NCBI GenBank assembly: GCA_001600455.1
Contig: BCKC01000006.1
Coordinates: 3,224,001-3,288,000 of the forward strand
Reading direction: 5' to 3'
Length of the DNA: 64,000 nucleotides
DNA from: Endocalyx cinctus
Lineage: Eukaryota > Ascomycota > Sordariomycetes > Amphisphaeriales > Apiosporaceae
A model generated the notes under the pieces. It was not told where the DNA came from and ran no database searches. It saw only the letters and a program-made list of their open reading frames with translations. Shown piece after piece: positions 44,517 through 56,402 of the stretch. The translations under genes were made by a program, and so were the position numbers. How positions within the stretch are numbered: the stretch's first letter is position 1; every line of letters begins with the position of its first letter.

Positions 44517-46493
44517 ATGACCATTGCTATCGATACCGACTTCCTCGTCGTCGGAGCCGGACCGTCCGGTGCAGGTCTGGCTTCTTTCCTCGGTCAAAAT
44601 GGTCAGCACCAATACCTTATGCCAACGTAGTCGTCTTCCTCTCCCCACTAACTGAAATACAGGTCTTAAGGGTATCGTAATCTCACGCGCCGCTAGTACT
44701 GCAGACACTCCAAGGGCACATATCTTCAACCCCTTTGCGGCCGGTATGAAATTGGAAGACCCCACTATTTAGATAACCTTGGCTAACGGTACGTTCTTTA
44801 CAAGAATGCTTGAGAGATATCGGATTGGAAGACGATGCTAGACGCCTGGGACATCACGGACCTTGGATCGACTCTTTTCGATGGTCTAAGAGTATGGTGG
44901 GGGAAGAATATGGAAGGCTCCACGTCGGTGGTGGACACCCCGAGGCTCAGGTAAGCTAAAACTCACGCACCCAGGGACTTGCTAACACAAGAATAACATA
45001 ATTTCACCATCTAGAAAGATTGTCAGCTAGCTAGTCCAAGTGGATGGTCCGATTTCCCGCAGTCAAAAATGGAGCCTCTTCTCGTGACGTACGCGGGCCA
45101 CCACGGATTCGACGTCCGGTTTTCGACGCAGCTCATCAGCCTGGAGCGGCACGCGGACGCGTCTATATGCACGGTTCAGGACGTCGTCTTTCAGAACACG
45201 TACAAGATCCGCGCCAAGTACGTTTTCGGCGCCGACGGCGGTCGCAGCGTGGTGGCGAGAACCCTCAACTTCCAATTCTCGCCGTCGCCCGACATAGGCA
45301 CGGCGTGCAACATCGTCATCAAGGCGGATCTGGGCCATCTCATGCACGAACGCGGAGCCGACCTCAACTACATCATCGACCCGGGGCACAAGTGGGACCG
45401 GAAGCAGTTCGGCATAGGCGTGCTTCTGCGGATCATCAAGCCCTGGTCCGAGTGGCTTATCAACGTCATGGTTCCCGGAGGCGAGGCGTACCCGATCCAA
45501 AACCTGAAACCGGACTCGCCGGAGCTGCACGCGTGGATGAAAGACCTGATCGGCGCGGACGTGGACGTCGAGGTGGTCAAGATCGACGCCTGGAACCTGC
45601 GCGAGAACGTGGCGACCAGGTACGACCTCGAGGGCGGCGACAGGAACGCGTTCATCCTCGGCGACGCCGCGCATAGGCATACGCCCGCGTACGGCCTCGG
45701 CAGCAACACGTGCATCCAGGACGCGTACAACCTCGCGTGGAAAGTCGCGTTCGTGTCCAAGGGGTTCGCGGGCCCGCGCCTGCTAGATACCTATAGCGAG
45801 GAGCGTCAACCGGTGGGCAAGACCCTCGTGCGCGAGGCGACCGACGCCGTGCACGACCACTTCAACATCCTCAAAGTGCTGGGCATGTTCGCGGAGACGC
45901 CGGAGAAAGGGGCCCGACAGATCGGGGAATTACGAGAGGCTACGGAGGCGGGCGAGGCTCGGCGGGCCGAGTTTCAGAGGGTCATGAATAAGCTGCGACG
46001 CGAAGGACTGATCCTGGGCCTGTGCGGAAATCAGTGGTATACCTCGAGCGCGGTCTACCTCGAGGACGAGACGGGTCCGCGACCGGAGGTCGGCGATTAC
46101 GTTACCAAGTACCTGATCAGCACGTATCCGGGAACGCGGCTACCGCACGCTTGGATCGACGTCTCGACGCGGAGAAAAGCCATCTCGACGCACGATCTCG
46201 CCGGCAAGGCGTCGTTTACCCTGTTCACCGGGGTCGGCGGGGACGGATGGCGACGCGCGGTAGAAAATATCGCGAAGGAAAGCGGCATGCCGATCAAAAG
46301 CTACGGCATAGGATTCGGGTTAGATTATCACGATATTTACCAGGACTGGCGTGTTAGGCGTGAAGTAGAGGAGAGCGGGTGCGTGTTGGTGAGACCGGAT
46401 AGGTTTGTAGCGTGGCGTTGTCAGAGCATGATATCCGATTGCGAGAGCAAACTACGGCATGTCTTGGGCAAGATCTTAGACACTACTCTTTGA
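44517..46493 (+). CDS. FAD-dependent aromatic monooxygenase (PHBH fold)
   Basis: A 596-aa group A flavin monooxygenase. The exons are 44517-44601, 44663-44743, 44805-44950 and 45015-46493; phases agree. The FAD dinucleotide loop is VVGAGPSGAG (11-20). The NAD(P)H/FAD DG motif is GADGGRS (176-182), and GDAAHRHTPAYGLGSNTC (320 onward) contacts the ribityl chain. DAYNLAWK follows. The C-terminal 180 residues include a thioredoxin-like PHOX region with GVGGDGWRRAV. The pattern matches phenol 2-monooxygenase and 2,4-dichlorophenol hydroxylase relatives, common in aromatic catabolism and polyketide tailoring. Intron 1 has an unusual GTCAGC donor. The nitroreductase lies 2 kb upstream on the same strand, but no joint pathway can be proved. 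Confidence 0.93.
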
Positions 46494-47531
46494 CAGATCG
46501 AGTTTGTTGATTTCTCTTTTTCATACTTACTTACACGGTAAATACCTTGGTAGATGAGATGGAAGAAAAGGGGTCGAAAGACGAGCATCAGATAATTTTG
46601 ATAAATCGTTGAGTTTTTTTTTTTTCTGGTGCACTTCTTCATCTTAACCCCACTAATTACACTTAAGGGGAACCTGGTCTGCCTGGGCAGTTGGGGCTTC
46701 CAGGGCTGTTAGTGTCGGACCTAGCGGACTAAGCCTCTCGGGAACTGCCATGTTATAGCATGTTATAGCATGTTATACTGCCTACTAAGTACTTACTGTG
46801 TACTCCGTAATTAGACCAAACGGCGGGATTAAATGCAATTAATTGAATACGATTTAGTTTGTCGGATTAAATATAAAAACTGACAGTTCAAATTGAACTA
46901 TATTCGTTTTGATTGAATTAATGTTAGTTTTATGAAAGACTCAAATGACCAGCGCTATTTAGCGATGTCTGTTGAAGAGACAAGTGAGTGAAAGCTCCAA
47001 ACTCAACTCAACTCAAGGGTTACGTCCCTGTGAACCAGGTAGTATCTTGTACGAGGCGGTGTTCGGAATTACCTAGATTGGATATATGCTTCGTGAAACG
47101 ACCTTAGCAACTTTTAAGTATGGGGTTCCGGCCTTGGAAGAGCTTCGAGAACATTTCTTTGACTAACTGGTATATCTATTTTTAATTCTGCCAAAATATG
47201 AGACGAAGGATAGATGGCCGCATTAAACCGTAATTTTACCACCAAGTATCGACGCTCCACATTTCGCTTCGTATCCGATCGGTTGGACCCATAGCAAAGA
47301 CAAGTACGGACCCTGTTATAGCTCCTTTATTGTACGGAGTAGTGTATCATCGTAGAGTTATCTTAGGTGGAGTTGAGAACATGCAAATTGACAATGTCCT
47401 TCATGATAATAAGAAGGTAGTCAACGCCGCTGTTCTTTCTCGATTTATTCTCTTTTTTTTCCTCATCCCAGCATCTTCATTCGTTCTTTTAAGACGGTTT
47501 ATCATCACAGAGACCAGTCATTTTACCCAAG
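46494..47531. other. Intergenic with short tandem repeat
   Basis: No gene is seen. It contains a 10-bp tandem repeat (46749-46777) and two exact TACTCCGTA motifs, one forward at 46801-46809 and one reverse at 47333-47341. Confidence 0.6.
46749..46777 (+). repeat. 10-bp tandem repeat (CATGTTATAG)n
   Basis: Almost three perfect units, read directly. Confidence 0.9.
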
Positions 47532-48827
47532 ATGCATTCATTCGTTAATTCAATGTCGCTAAGCGCTTTAGCGCTCATCCCTACTTTGGCGTCCGCTTCC
47601 GTATTCGAACTTCCCATAGTATTTCGAAATTCATATGTCAGTTTACATCATGACTTGAAACCAAGTTGATCATAATTCTAACCTCGAACGAAAAATAGGC
47701 TGTAGTAGATGTCGAGATCGGCACACCCCAAAAAACATATTCATTACTTTTTGACACGGGCAGCGCTACGTCGTGGGTAGTGGGAGAGGACTGCCACGGG
47801 GATAACTGCAAAAACTTAAGCGGGTAAGTTGCAAATAACTCTCACAAGTCTGTGTATACTATACACCTTCATTTTCGATGGCTAATTTACGTGCCTCAGG
47901 TTTGATCGAAATGTATACGACTGGCAAAATTCGTCCTCGGCGTTTTCCTTTTCGACTCATCATACTATATCGTATCTCTCCGATTACGTCTCGGGCACGA
48001 CCATAGCGGATCAGTTCTTCCTCGGTAATGATACTTGGTTACAGTATTTCCTCTCTGCCGATGCGAACACATTTTCATTCACCCCGGCCGACGGCTTTCT
48101 GGGCCTGGCCTTCAAGACCATCGCCGCTGAGGGCACGAACACGATGGTAGAGACCATGATGGAGAGCGGGGTTTTGGACTCGCCCCGGTTTAGCGTATAC
48201 TACGGCCAGAACTTCAGCGACGGCACGGATAACGGCGTCTTGACCATCGGCGCTTCTCACGAAGACACCTACGTCGACGGCAACGTGACCTGGCTTCCCC
48301 TGGCGGAATCCGACGGCGGATACCAAGTCTGGCGCACGGCCGTGCGCTCCGTTACCGGCAGCGGCGCCTCCGCGGCCGGAAACGCGACGGCGCCGAGCAG
48401 CGTCGTCACCTTCGACAACGCGCTGGGCGTCTTCGACACCGGCGCCGGCCACCTGATCGTCCCCCCGAACGAGGTCGACGCCATCTACGAGAGCATCGGG
48501 ATGAACTACACCGCTATCCTATGGGGCGACCATGTCCCCCTGTGCAGCGAGTTCAACTCGTCCTGGTCCGTCACCTTCGGCTTCGAGGACGACGCCGAGT
48601 TTACCGTCACGGGCGATATGCTGAGGCGTCCGGGCTTCGCCGAGCGCGACGATGCTTGCTGGCCTCCCTTCGACGGCGGTGATACCGATGACTTCTTCCT
48701 CATCGGTACCCCGTTGTTGCATCAAATTTACTCCATCTGGGACTTTGGTAGCAACAGCTCCGATAGCTATGCGCCTAGAATTGGGCTGGGTCACTTGAAG
48801 CCCGAGCATAAGCCGGTACTCAGCTAA
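47532..48827 (+). CDS. Secreted pepsin-like aspartyl protease
   Basis: A 385-aa A1-family aspartic protease. The exons are 47532-47636, 47699-47823 and 47900-48827, summing to 1158 nt. The signal peptide is at about 1-24 (SLSALALIPTLASA). There is almost no propeptide before the barrel starts with AVVDVEIGTPQKTYSLLF, unlike classical pepsins. The catalytic Asp54 is in LLFDTGSATSW and Asp256 is in GVFDTGAGHL. DGFLGLAF is the conserved flap-side turn. FFLIGTPLLHQIYSIWDF is the C-terminal hydrophobic hairpin. Several N-glycosylation sequons (NSS, NFS, NVT, NAT, NSS) support secretion. The protein lacks an obvious C-terminal GPI tail. It is the first of four consecutive secreted-enzyme genes. Confidence 0.93.
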
Positions 48828-49593
48828 TGTGGCTATGTCAAGTAATCAATATAAATTAATTCATAATCCGTGTTAAAAAGATGTTAACGAAGCTCCTTGT
48901 GTGATCTATGCGAAGGAAAAGTAAAGTTTGTGATTAATGGTTCGCATATTTGATAAGCTCGATGAGCAATGAATGAGTTGACATTCTTAATTCACCACTG
49001 AGAGCGTATTCGATACGTTCTCTCGAATACTAGCTAATCGCGAGTTTAAGAATTCTTGCTCCCGCGTGATTTTATCGGATCCGAGAAAGAAACTCACAGT
49101 GGGTCTACGTAAGCACCCTGACAGCTGAGGACTATCGATACCTAGGTTAGATCATTGATGACGCGAGCTTGAAGCGGTGCTATGGAGCGCAGTCCGTAAG
49201 CCCTATAATCCCGGAAAGTCGGAGATAATTAGACAAAAGGATCTCAATTATCGGCTTAACTTTCAGGCGAATTACCTAGACGTATCGTACATGCATCCAG
49301 AAGTACCGTTCACATAACCCGGGTATCTCTGGAGTAGAGTTTATGTGGCGTTACGCGCGATCCTTCCCTTGTTGCCTATATATCTCAGCCTGGTACTAGG
49401 TAAGATAATCGATCAGAACTAGAAGGTGACACATGAAGGAAGGGTTGGATGCGGCCATACAAGAGACATATCAAATAGGTATATAACTAGTACCACCCGT
49501 TAACTCACACCTTTGTCCCGTTGGAATCCATTTTTATTTCTTCTCTATCGCTATAACTTTGCTTGACTATTAGAGCTCCTAGTTTAGACTGAA
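48828..49593. other. Intergenic, no gene seen
   Basis: 766 bp promoter region of the next gene. Nothing else could be supported. Confidence 0.55.
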
Positions 49594-50757
49594 ATGAAGT
49601 TTGTTCAAGTTCGCCAGCATCTTCCCGCAAGGGTTTCTCCAGTCTTATTGGCTGTGGCACTGGTCAGCACGGTGCAGTCGGTATTGGCGATCTCTATTCC
49701 ACAATGGACTGGAAAGTATAATGTCGGAGTTCAGAAGCACGTCATCCCTTATTTTAACGACAAGGATCCTCTTGCCCCGAACAACATCAGCACTTCGTTC
49801 CTGGCTACCGTATACTACCCCACCTTAGACGAAGCAACAGCAAACTCGACTCTGTATCTGGATCCTGTAACAGCTTCGCTGTATGAAGATGTTTATAATC
49901 TCACTTCCGGCACATTGTCCTCTCTCACATCGTCCATAATCCCAGACGCGCGTGGAATGCGTGACGAGGAGCAGCTAGGCCCCACCCTACTCTTAGGTCC
50001 GGGAGGTGGTGGCCCGCCCACGGAGTTTTATGGGATCCTATCATCCGACTTAGCGTCTTACGGATATACCGTGATTGGCGTAGACCATCCGTACGAGCAG
50101 CCATTCGTGCGCTATCCCAACGGCACCGGGATCATCGGCCTACCCATCGTCTATGATTACTCGATCGAACTCATCCTCGCCATTTACGACATGCGCATGC
50201 TGGGCACCTCGGCCCTACTCGACTACCTGCCCGAGCTCGAGAAGAAGGTCGGGTTCCCCATCGACCAAGCTCGCGTCGGCGCGTTTGGCCATTCCTTGGG
50301 CGGTGCGGCTGCCGTCGGATCGTTGATGGTGGAGGAGCGCCTCGCCAGCGCCATCAACATGGACGGTTCGTTCTGGGGTACGATAACGAATAACGATACC
50401 TCGTCGGATGTGAAAAAGCCCTTCTTCGCCTTTGGCCAGGAGGAACACACCGGGGACAATGATACCAGCTGGGGCACGTGGCAACCTTGGCAAACGGGCT
50501 ACTGGAGAGCTTTATTGGTCAAGGGCGCTCTGCATGTCGATTTCAGCGACATCACTTGGTTCAAAACTATTTCGAATATCAGTTCACAAAATCTTGGTAC
50601 CATCGACGGGAATAGACAGGTAGAGATCTTGAAGGAATTCATCAAGGCTTTCTTCGATTATACTTTATTGGGAGTTACAGAAGTCGTGCTTAATGTTCCG
50701 ACTCAGGAGTGGCCGGAGATCATTTTTTACAGAGCCAGCAATGGAACTGGGTCCTAG
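49594..50757 (+). CDS. Secreted PAF-acetylhydrolase-like serine hydrolase
   Basis: An intronless 387-aa alpha/beta hydrolase with a signal peptide (cleavage near residue 32, VQSVLAIS). The family features are LLLGPGGGGPPTEFYGILSS (oxyanion side), ASYGYTVIGVDHPYEQP, the nucleophile elbow AFGHSLGGAAA (Ser234), Asp257 in INMDGSFWG and His314 in GALHVDFSD. This Ser-Asp-His order and spacing is that of PAF acetylhydrolase/phospholipase A2 group VII and its fungal relatives. Many sequons (NIS, NST, NLT, NGT, NDT) agree with secretion. The actual ester substrate is unknown. Confidence 0.9.
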   Translation: MKFVQVRQHLPARVSPVLLAVALVSTVQSVLAISIPQWTGKYNVGVQKHVIPYFNDKDPLAPNNISTSFLATVYYPTLDEATANSTLYLDPVTASLYEDVYNLTSGTLSSLTSSIIPDARGMRDEEQLGPTLLLGPGGGGPPTEFYGILSSDLASYGYTVIGVDHPYEQPFVRYPNGTGIIGLPIVYDYSIELILAIYDMRMLGTSALLDYLPELEKKVGFPIDQARVGAFGHSLGGAAAVGSLMVEERLASAINMDGSFWGTITNNDTSSDVKKPFFAFGQEEHTGDNDTSWGTWQPWQTGYWRALLVKGALHVDFSDITWFKTISNISSQNLGTIDGNRQVEILKEFIKAFFDYTLLGVTEVVLNVPTQEWPEIIFYRASNGTGS

Positions 50758-51889
50758 ATCTTTGAATAGTAATAACATTTATATAGGGACTCGGGTTTGA
50801 TCGAAGTGTGGTTTCTTTACAGTCGTGAAATGGAGGATATGATGATCAAGTCCGCCAATCTGACATTCCAGAGAGTGTTACCTGTTACTTGCCTATGGGG
50901 TGTACAAAGCAATAAATGGAGGTCGCACATCAAAATTTTCGTGGTGATTCTGAACCAACGAGTAAATGATCATACTTTACACAGTACTTACATAGTATTG
51001 ACAAGGAATAATGCGACACTTAATCTGTTATGTAGAAAATAATAACAAGCACAGAACCCTAGCCTAGTATTCTCGGATGTGACAATCGGACAATCAATCG
51101 TATTATCATATGATTCTTAAGGGCGAAGAAAATGACTGGACTACAAAAACAAGAAGAAGAAAAAAACCTAAGTAATTCCCACAAGTCGCGCCGGTCTTTA
51201 TTTTGGCCGTCTCAATATTGCGCATGCCGCTCCTAAACTGCGATTCAATGCGCCATGCAGACTGTTCCATAGACTTTTAAGTGTGTAGTACCAGCTATTT
51301 CAAAGTATTCTAACTTACGTGTATAATGTCACAACGAAATTCATCTTAAGCTTGATTTTATTTAGGGGAACCCTGATTATACCCTAACAGGCCTGATTAC
51401 AGGTCTCCAACTGCCCTAAAAGACACCGGCACTTGCGTACGACATGGTGTGTTATTGAATTTGACATAACTTCACACGTCCAAGCGTTATATAAAGGCCA
51501 ATGATATCTCTCCAATACCAGCGAGGAGGTGCCTGAAAAAGGCATGTGCGCTGAAATTTAGTGTACATCTCTGGCGATGCGGTAGTGTGGCAGTGTGGAG
51601 GCAAGGGTTATATCAAGATCGCCGGAGATTATAACTTCATGCAGAGATGCAGTTCGCCTTGGGCCTCGGCTAGCAACCTCATAACGACGCGTTCGTTCTC
51701 CTCTATCACCTTGGCGCACTATAACATTCTCCAATATACAGAAAAAAACACTTTAACTTGCTTTAATGACCGGCTATTGCTCTAGGTACGCAGAATGAAT
51801 TTCGCCTGTATTAAAAGAATGGCGTCGCTTGCGAAGTGTCCCGCTTCGCAGCCCCAAAGCCAGCTCTTTGGTTCTACCAAACTTTCACC
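50758..51889. other. Intergenic, laccase promoter
   Basis: No gene is seen. A TATA box lies at 51490. The 400 bp between it and the ATG would make a long leader, so the start of transcription may lie nearer. Confidence 0.5.
51490..51495 (+). promoter_or_regulatory. Candidate TATA box upstream of laccase
   Basis: TATAAA in the context GTTATATAAAGGCC. It is 395 bp from the ATG, so its assignment to the laccase is tentative. Confidence 0.3.
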
Positions 51890-53875
51890 ATGAGATTTTC
51901 CGCCCCGTGCTGGGTCGCTCTGTCGACGCAGCTCCTAACGCGCGCGTACGCGACATCGTTCGGGGATCTCGGTCGCCGATCTTGTGAAAATACCGCGACG
52001 TCTCGGGATTGCTGGGGCGACTTTAGCATCGATACGGATCATTACCTAGAGACGCCTGACACCGGGGTGACCAGAGAAGTAAGTTCTTTTCTTTTCTTTT
52101 TTTTTTGCTTTTACTATTTCGATAAGGGATGCTGACTGACTCCATCCGATCTTAGTACTGGTTGAGCGCCGAGAATGCGGTCTTAGCGCCCGATGGATAC
52201 CAACGACCGGTCCTCGTGTTCAATGGATCACTGCCGGGACCCACGATCGAGGCCGACTGGGGAGATGAGCTTATTATTCATGTGACGAATAATATGAGCG
52301 AGAATGGGTACTTGAACATCAACCATCGTCATGAATGCGCATGTTAACATTTCTAGGACGACCATTCACTGGCATGGAATTCGTCAGCTGAATACGAATC
52401 CAAGTGACGGTATGATATTTCACCTCACTGATCGATATGGTCTCCAAGCTCACTTCACGAACAGGCGTCCCGGGTGTAACCGAGTGCCCTATCCCACCGG
52501 GCCAGTCTGCGACCTACCGTTTCCGTGCCACCCAATACGGAACGTCATGGTATCATTCGCATTTCAGTCTGCAGCTAGCTGAGGGGTTATTTGGCCCGAT
52601 TGTGATTCACGGCCCATCCACCGCCAACTATGACGTCGACGTAGGTCCCGTCATGATCCAGGACTGGTTTCACACCAGCGCTTGGGAGATCTGGGAATCT
52701 ACGCAGCGCGTCTTAGCTCTCATTCAGCCGAAAGGAGAAAATGGGCTGATCAACGGAATGAACCCGTACGATTGCGCCGGGTCTACCGATCCTGCATGCA
52801 TCGGGTCCGATAAGCGGTTCGAAGTGAGCTTCGAAAGGGGGAAGAAGTATCTCTTCCGCGTCGTCGGCGTTCAGGCTGATGGGTATATGAAGTTTGCGAT
52901 TGATAACCACAAGCTCACCGTGATAGCGAATGACTTCGTTCCGCTTCAGCCCTATGAAACCGATGCCGTCATTCTAGCCAGTGGTCAGCGATACGACGTT
53001 ATCGCGGAGGCGAACCAGGATAGCGACTCTTCTTATTGGATTCGCGCCATCTATCAGACCGCATGCAATTTCAACAATAACGACAACAAAGACAACATCT
53101 TAGGCATCGCGAGATATGAAGACGCCGATGAGACGACTGATCCTACGAGTACAGTGACTGGGGCAATTACTAACTCATGCGGCGACGAACCGTATGAGAG
53201 TCTCATCCCCTGGGTCAACCACACTGTCGGTGCGAGCTCGGATAAGGAGAGCATCCACTTACAGTTCTACTACGAGCCGAGTCTGGTATTCCACTGGACT
53301 CTGCATAGTAAAACTTTAATCGTGAATTGGTCCGATCCGACTCTCATCGATGTCTACTACGATAGGATGAATTTCCCCCAGGAAAGCAACGTGGTGAGCA
53401 TCAACGGTACCGATCAATGGATATACTGGATTATCCAAGATCTGACCCTAGTGAACGCCTTTCACCCGATGCATCTTCACGGCCACGATTTCTACGTCTT
53501 AGCTCAAGGTCGAGGACTGTATATCCCGGGTCTAACGCATTTGAACACCGATAACCCTCCTAGACGCGATACAGTGAGCTTGCCTGGTAATGGGTACGTG
53601 GTAATCGCTTTCAAGACGGATAATCCTGGGTAAGTTATCTCACCTATTAAAAACACCCCCTGAGCGACATAAATCTAATGGAATATAGCTCATGGCTTCT
53701 CCACTGTCACATAGCCTGGCATGCAAGTCAGGGCCTCGCGCTTCAGCTTGTTGAGAGAGCCAGTGAGATTCCCGGCACTATGGATGGACTAATTGACGGT
53801 ATGGAAGAAACATGTGATGCCTGGGTAGATTGGTATGAAGATTCAGCGCATAAGCAAGATGATTCTGGTATATAA
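51890..53875 (+). CDS. Ascomycete laccase (multicopper oxidase)
   Basis: A 581-aa secreted laccase that oxidises phenols with reduction of O2 to water. The exons are 51890-52078, 52156-52307, 52357-52409, 52465-53629 and 53689-53875; phases agree. The signal peptide is at about 1-20. All four copper motifs are intact: HWHG (118-121), WYHSH (160-164), HPMHLHG (465-471) and HCHIAWHASQGL (525-536). The residue five after the last T1 His is Leu536, the axial position of the T1 copper. The C-terminus is exactly DSGI, the DSG(L/V/I) plug typical of ascomycete laccases. CENTATSRDCWGDFSIDTDHY at the mature N-terminus is also typical. Probable roles are lignin or phenol oxidation, melanin or detoxification. 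It lies between a secreted lipase-like enzyme and a pectin lyase. Confidence 0.96.
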
Positions 53876-54276
53876 TAATAATTGCTTCAAGTTCGTAATA
53901 AGTTGTGTATTATAACAAGTGGTAATTGAAATAAACGTAATGTTTATCCTAGAGACATACCTGATTTATCCTTGGTTGGGGTAAATATGCCTGTCGCTTG
54001 TACCAAAACTGCGTGCAGCGTCGGCGGGGTAACTTTTTTTTTTTTTTTTTTGAACCAATATCTCCAAAGTCTGGGTAAACTATTTCGGCTGGTAATACTC
54101 CGATTGAGGATACTGGAGGATAAATTGAAGAAGATTTCCGGGATTGAAATCTGTCAGCATATCCCATGACTACATTTCCATGTTAAATATGACTTCAAAG
54201 TAGTATAAGTGTCTAAATCTTGAGAAGTGACGGCATTCCCAGACATACTATAATCGTTCTTGCATCAAGTCTTGAA
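53876..54276. other. Intergenic, T-run
   Basis: 401 bp promoter region with a T homopolymer at about 54033-54050. No gene is seen. Confidence 0.55.
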
Positions 54277-56295
54277 ATGATGGCGTCCTTGCGCTTCGCC
54301 ACCCTACTGGCTTTTGGGGCGGTGTTAGGTCGGCCTGCGTTAGGCTTGACCACGAGCGAGAACAGCACGCATCTGTCAATGTCGAATGAGAGATTCAGCG
54401 TCGCCCTAGCCAAGTCAAGCGGTCACATCATCAACATGATTCTTGACGGAGAAGACCTTCTGGGACCGGCCAGCGGCAGTACCGGTCAAGGTCCGTACCT
54501 CGATTGTTCCTGCGTACCCTCCGGATTTTGGACCCCGGGCAGCACCGCCACTCTCCAGCTCGTCGACGACGTGGACTCCACGGGAACGCCCTACGGAGGA
54601 TTCATCATGGCGGATACCTACGCCTCGACCAACCAGACGTTATCCCAGTATCTTTTCCTTCGCGGAGAGGAAACCGGATTGCACGCTTTCTCGCGAGTCA
54701 CGTACTTCAACGAGCAGACGCCGTTCCTCAGGAGCCTCGGCGAGCTTCGTACCCTCTTCCGACCTAATACCAAACTATGGACCCATTTCTCCACCAGCGA
54801 GGGCAATTACGGGCCTCTCCCCTTGGCGGAGACTCTGAGCAGTGCGCTATCCGTACAAGATGCGACGTGGTACTTGGGCGACTATCCTAATGATCCGTAC
54901 GTGCAGCAATACTCTGATTACTTCACTAAGTACACGCTCGCCGAAAGTTGGCGCGACCACGACGTTCATGGAATGTTCGCCGACGGCTCGGGTAGCAGCG
55001 ATGGTAGCACTTTTGGTTCGTGGCTCGTCCACAATACCCGAGAGACGTATTACGGCGGGCCTCTTCATTCGGATCTTGTGGTGGATGGGATCGTGTATAA
55101 TTACTTAGTTTCTGGACACTATGGCTCCCCAATGCCTAACTTGACTCATGGGTTCGATCGAACTTGGGGTCCACAGTTCTACTACTTCAACAAGGGTGAT
55201 CCAGATACGACGATTGCGGAACTTAGAGCGGATGCCGCTCAGTATGCTGATCCGGAGTGGAATGCCGATTTCTACGACAGTATCGCGTCGTATGTACCGA
55301 ACTATACTCCCGGAAGTGGGCGGACGACCTTTGCAGGTGTGGTGACACTTCCCGTTGGGGCCGTTGACACGGCGAAGGCGACAAAACCGATAATCGTCCT
55401 CTCTGAAAACAGTCAAGATTTCCAATTGAATGTCTTTGATCAAAAGTCATTACAATACTGGGCAGAAATTGGCGAGGATGGTGCTTTCACTATTCCAAGA
55501 GTTGTTGAAGGAACCTATAGGGTCACCATCTACGCCGACGGTATCTTTGGTTCATTTATACAAGACAACGTGCTTATTTCTCAGTCTGATTCCGAGGCTG
55601 TCAGCTTTGTGTGGGAGGAAGAAAGTGCCGGGACAGAGATTTGGCGAATTGGGGTGCCGGACCGGTCTGCCGGTGAATTCTTCCACGGGTTCGCGTTAGA
55701 TACGTCTAAGCCACTTGAGCCAGAGCAGTATAGGGTTTACTGGGGCGCGTATGACTTTGTGACCGACTTTCCCGATGGTGTCCACTTCCAAGTTGGAGAA
55801 AGCGATGAAGCAAGAGATCTCAACTACGTGCACTGGTCCGTATTTGGAGGCGTGGGCGATCACTTAAGACCGGAGCCGTACTACGAGAACGTCAACAACT
55901 GGACCATAACTTTCGACTTGTCCGAAGAACAGATAGCAGGTACCGAAACGGCGACTTTCACCGTGCAGATTGCAGGTACCAAGACGGCTAACGGAAATGA
56001 GAAATGGGCAATGATCGACTCCGAGTACAGCAATCTTCCCTGGACCGTCAACGTCAACGGTATCTACGAAGAGACTTGGACGATTCCATACTGGCGAAGC
56101 GGGTCTTGCGGGGTGCGAAGTGCGGTTACGTGCCAGAATATCGAGAACAAGTTCGTCTTTGATGCGTCGGCACTGAAACCGGGGCAGAACGAATTTGTGC
56201 TCAGCTTGCCGTTTAACGCGACTAGCGTTGAGACGGCGGTATTACCGAATGGTCTCTACGTACAGTATGACGCCCTTCGGCTTGAGATAGAATAA
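54277..56295 (+). CDS. Rhamnogalacturonan lyase (PL4)
   Basis: An intronless, secreted 672-aa polysaccharide lyase of family 4, which cleaves the rhamnogalacturonan I backbone of pectin by beta-elimination. ATG 54277 is followed by a signal peptide (FATLLAFGAVLGRPALG). The N-terminal catalytic beta-sandwich carries SGHIINMILDGEDLLGP, then LHAFSRVTYFNEQTPFLRSLGELRTLFR. Next come a central FnIII-like domain (AGVVTLPVGAVDTAKATKPI, then GTYRVTIYADG) and a C-terminal CBM-like lectin domain starting near EIWRIGVPDRSAGEFF. This order and length are those of fungal rglB-type enzymes. No lesions. It closes a run of four plus-strand secreted-enzyme genes. Confidence 0.93.
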   Translation: MMASLRFATLLAFGAVLGRPALGLTTSENSTHLSMSNERFSVALAKSSGHIINMILDGEDLLGPASGSTGQGPYLDCSCVPSGFWTPGSTATLQLVDDVDSTGTPYGGFIMADTYASTNQTLSQYLFLRGEETGLHAFSRVTYFNEQTPFLRSLGELRTLFRPNTKLWTHFSTSEGNYGPLPLAETLSSALSVQDATWYLGDYPNDPYVQQYSDYFTKYTLAESWRDHDVHGMFADGSGSSDGSTFGSWLVHNTRETYYGGPLHSDLVVDGIVYNYLVSGHYGSPMPNLTHGFDRTWGPQFYYFNKGDPDTTIAELRADAAQYADPEWNADFYDSIASYVPNYTPGSGRTTFAGVVTLPVGAVDTAKATKPIIVLSENSQDFQLNVFDQKSLQYWAEIGEDGAFTIPRVVEGTYRVTIYADGIFGSFIQDNVLISQSDSEAVSFVWEEESAGTEIWRIGVPDRSAGEFFHGFALDTSKPLEPEQYRVYWGAYDFVTDFPDGVHFQVGESDEARDLNYVHWSVFGGVGDHLRPEPYYENVNNWTITFDLSEEQIAGTETATFTVQIAGTKTANGNEKWAMIDSEYSNLPWTVNVNGIYEETWTIPYWRSGSCGVRSAVTCQNIENKFVFDASALKPGQNEFVLSLPFNATSVETAVLPNGLYVQYDALRLEIE

Positions 56296-56402
56296 TTCAA
56301 AATTCCGGGATCAGTGTTTGAAATATGTTGCATTGATGCTAGTTGAAGAGTAGATAACCAAAATGAAAGGCACTCTGGTGCCATATCTATCAACCCTTGT
56401 TT

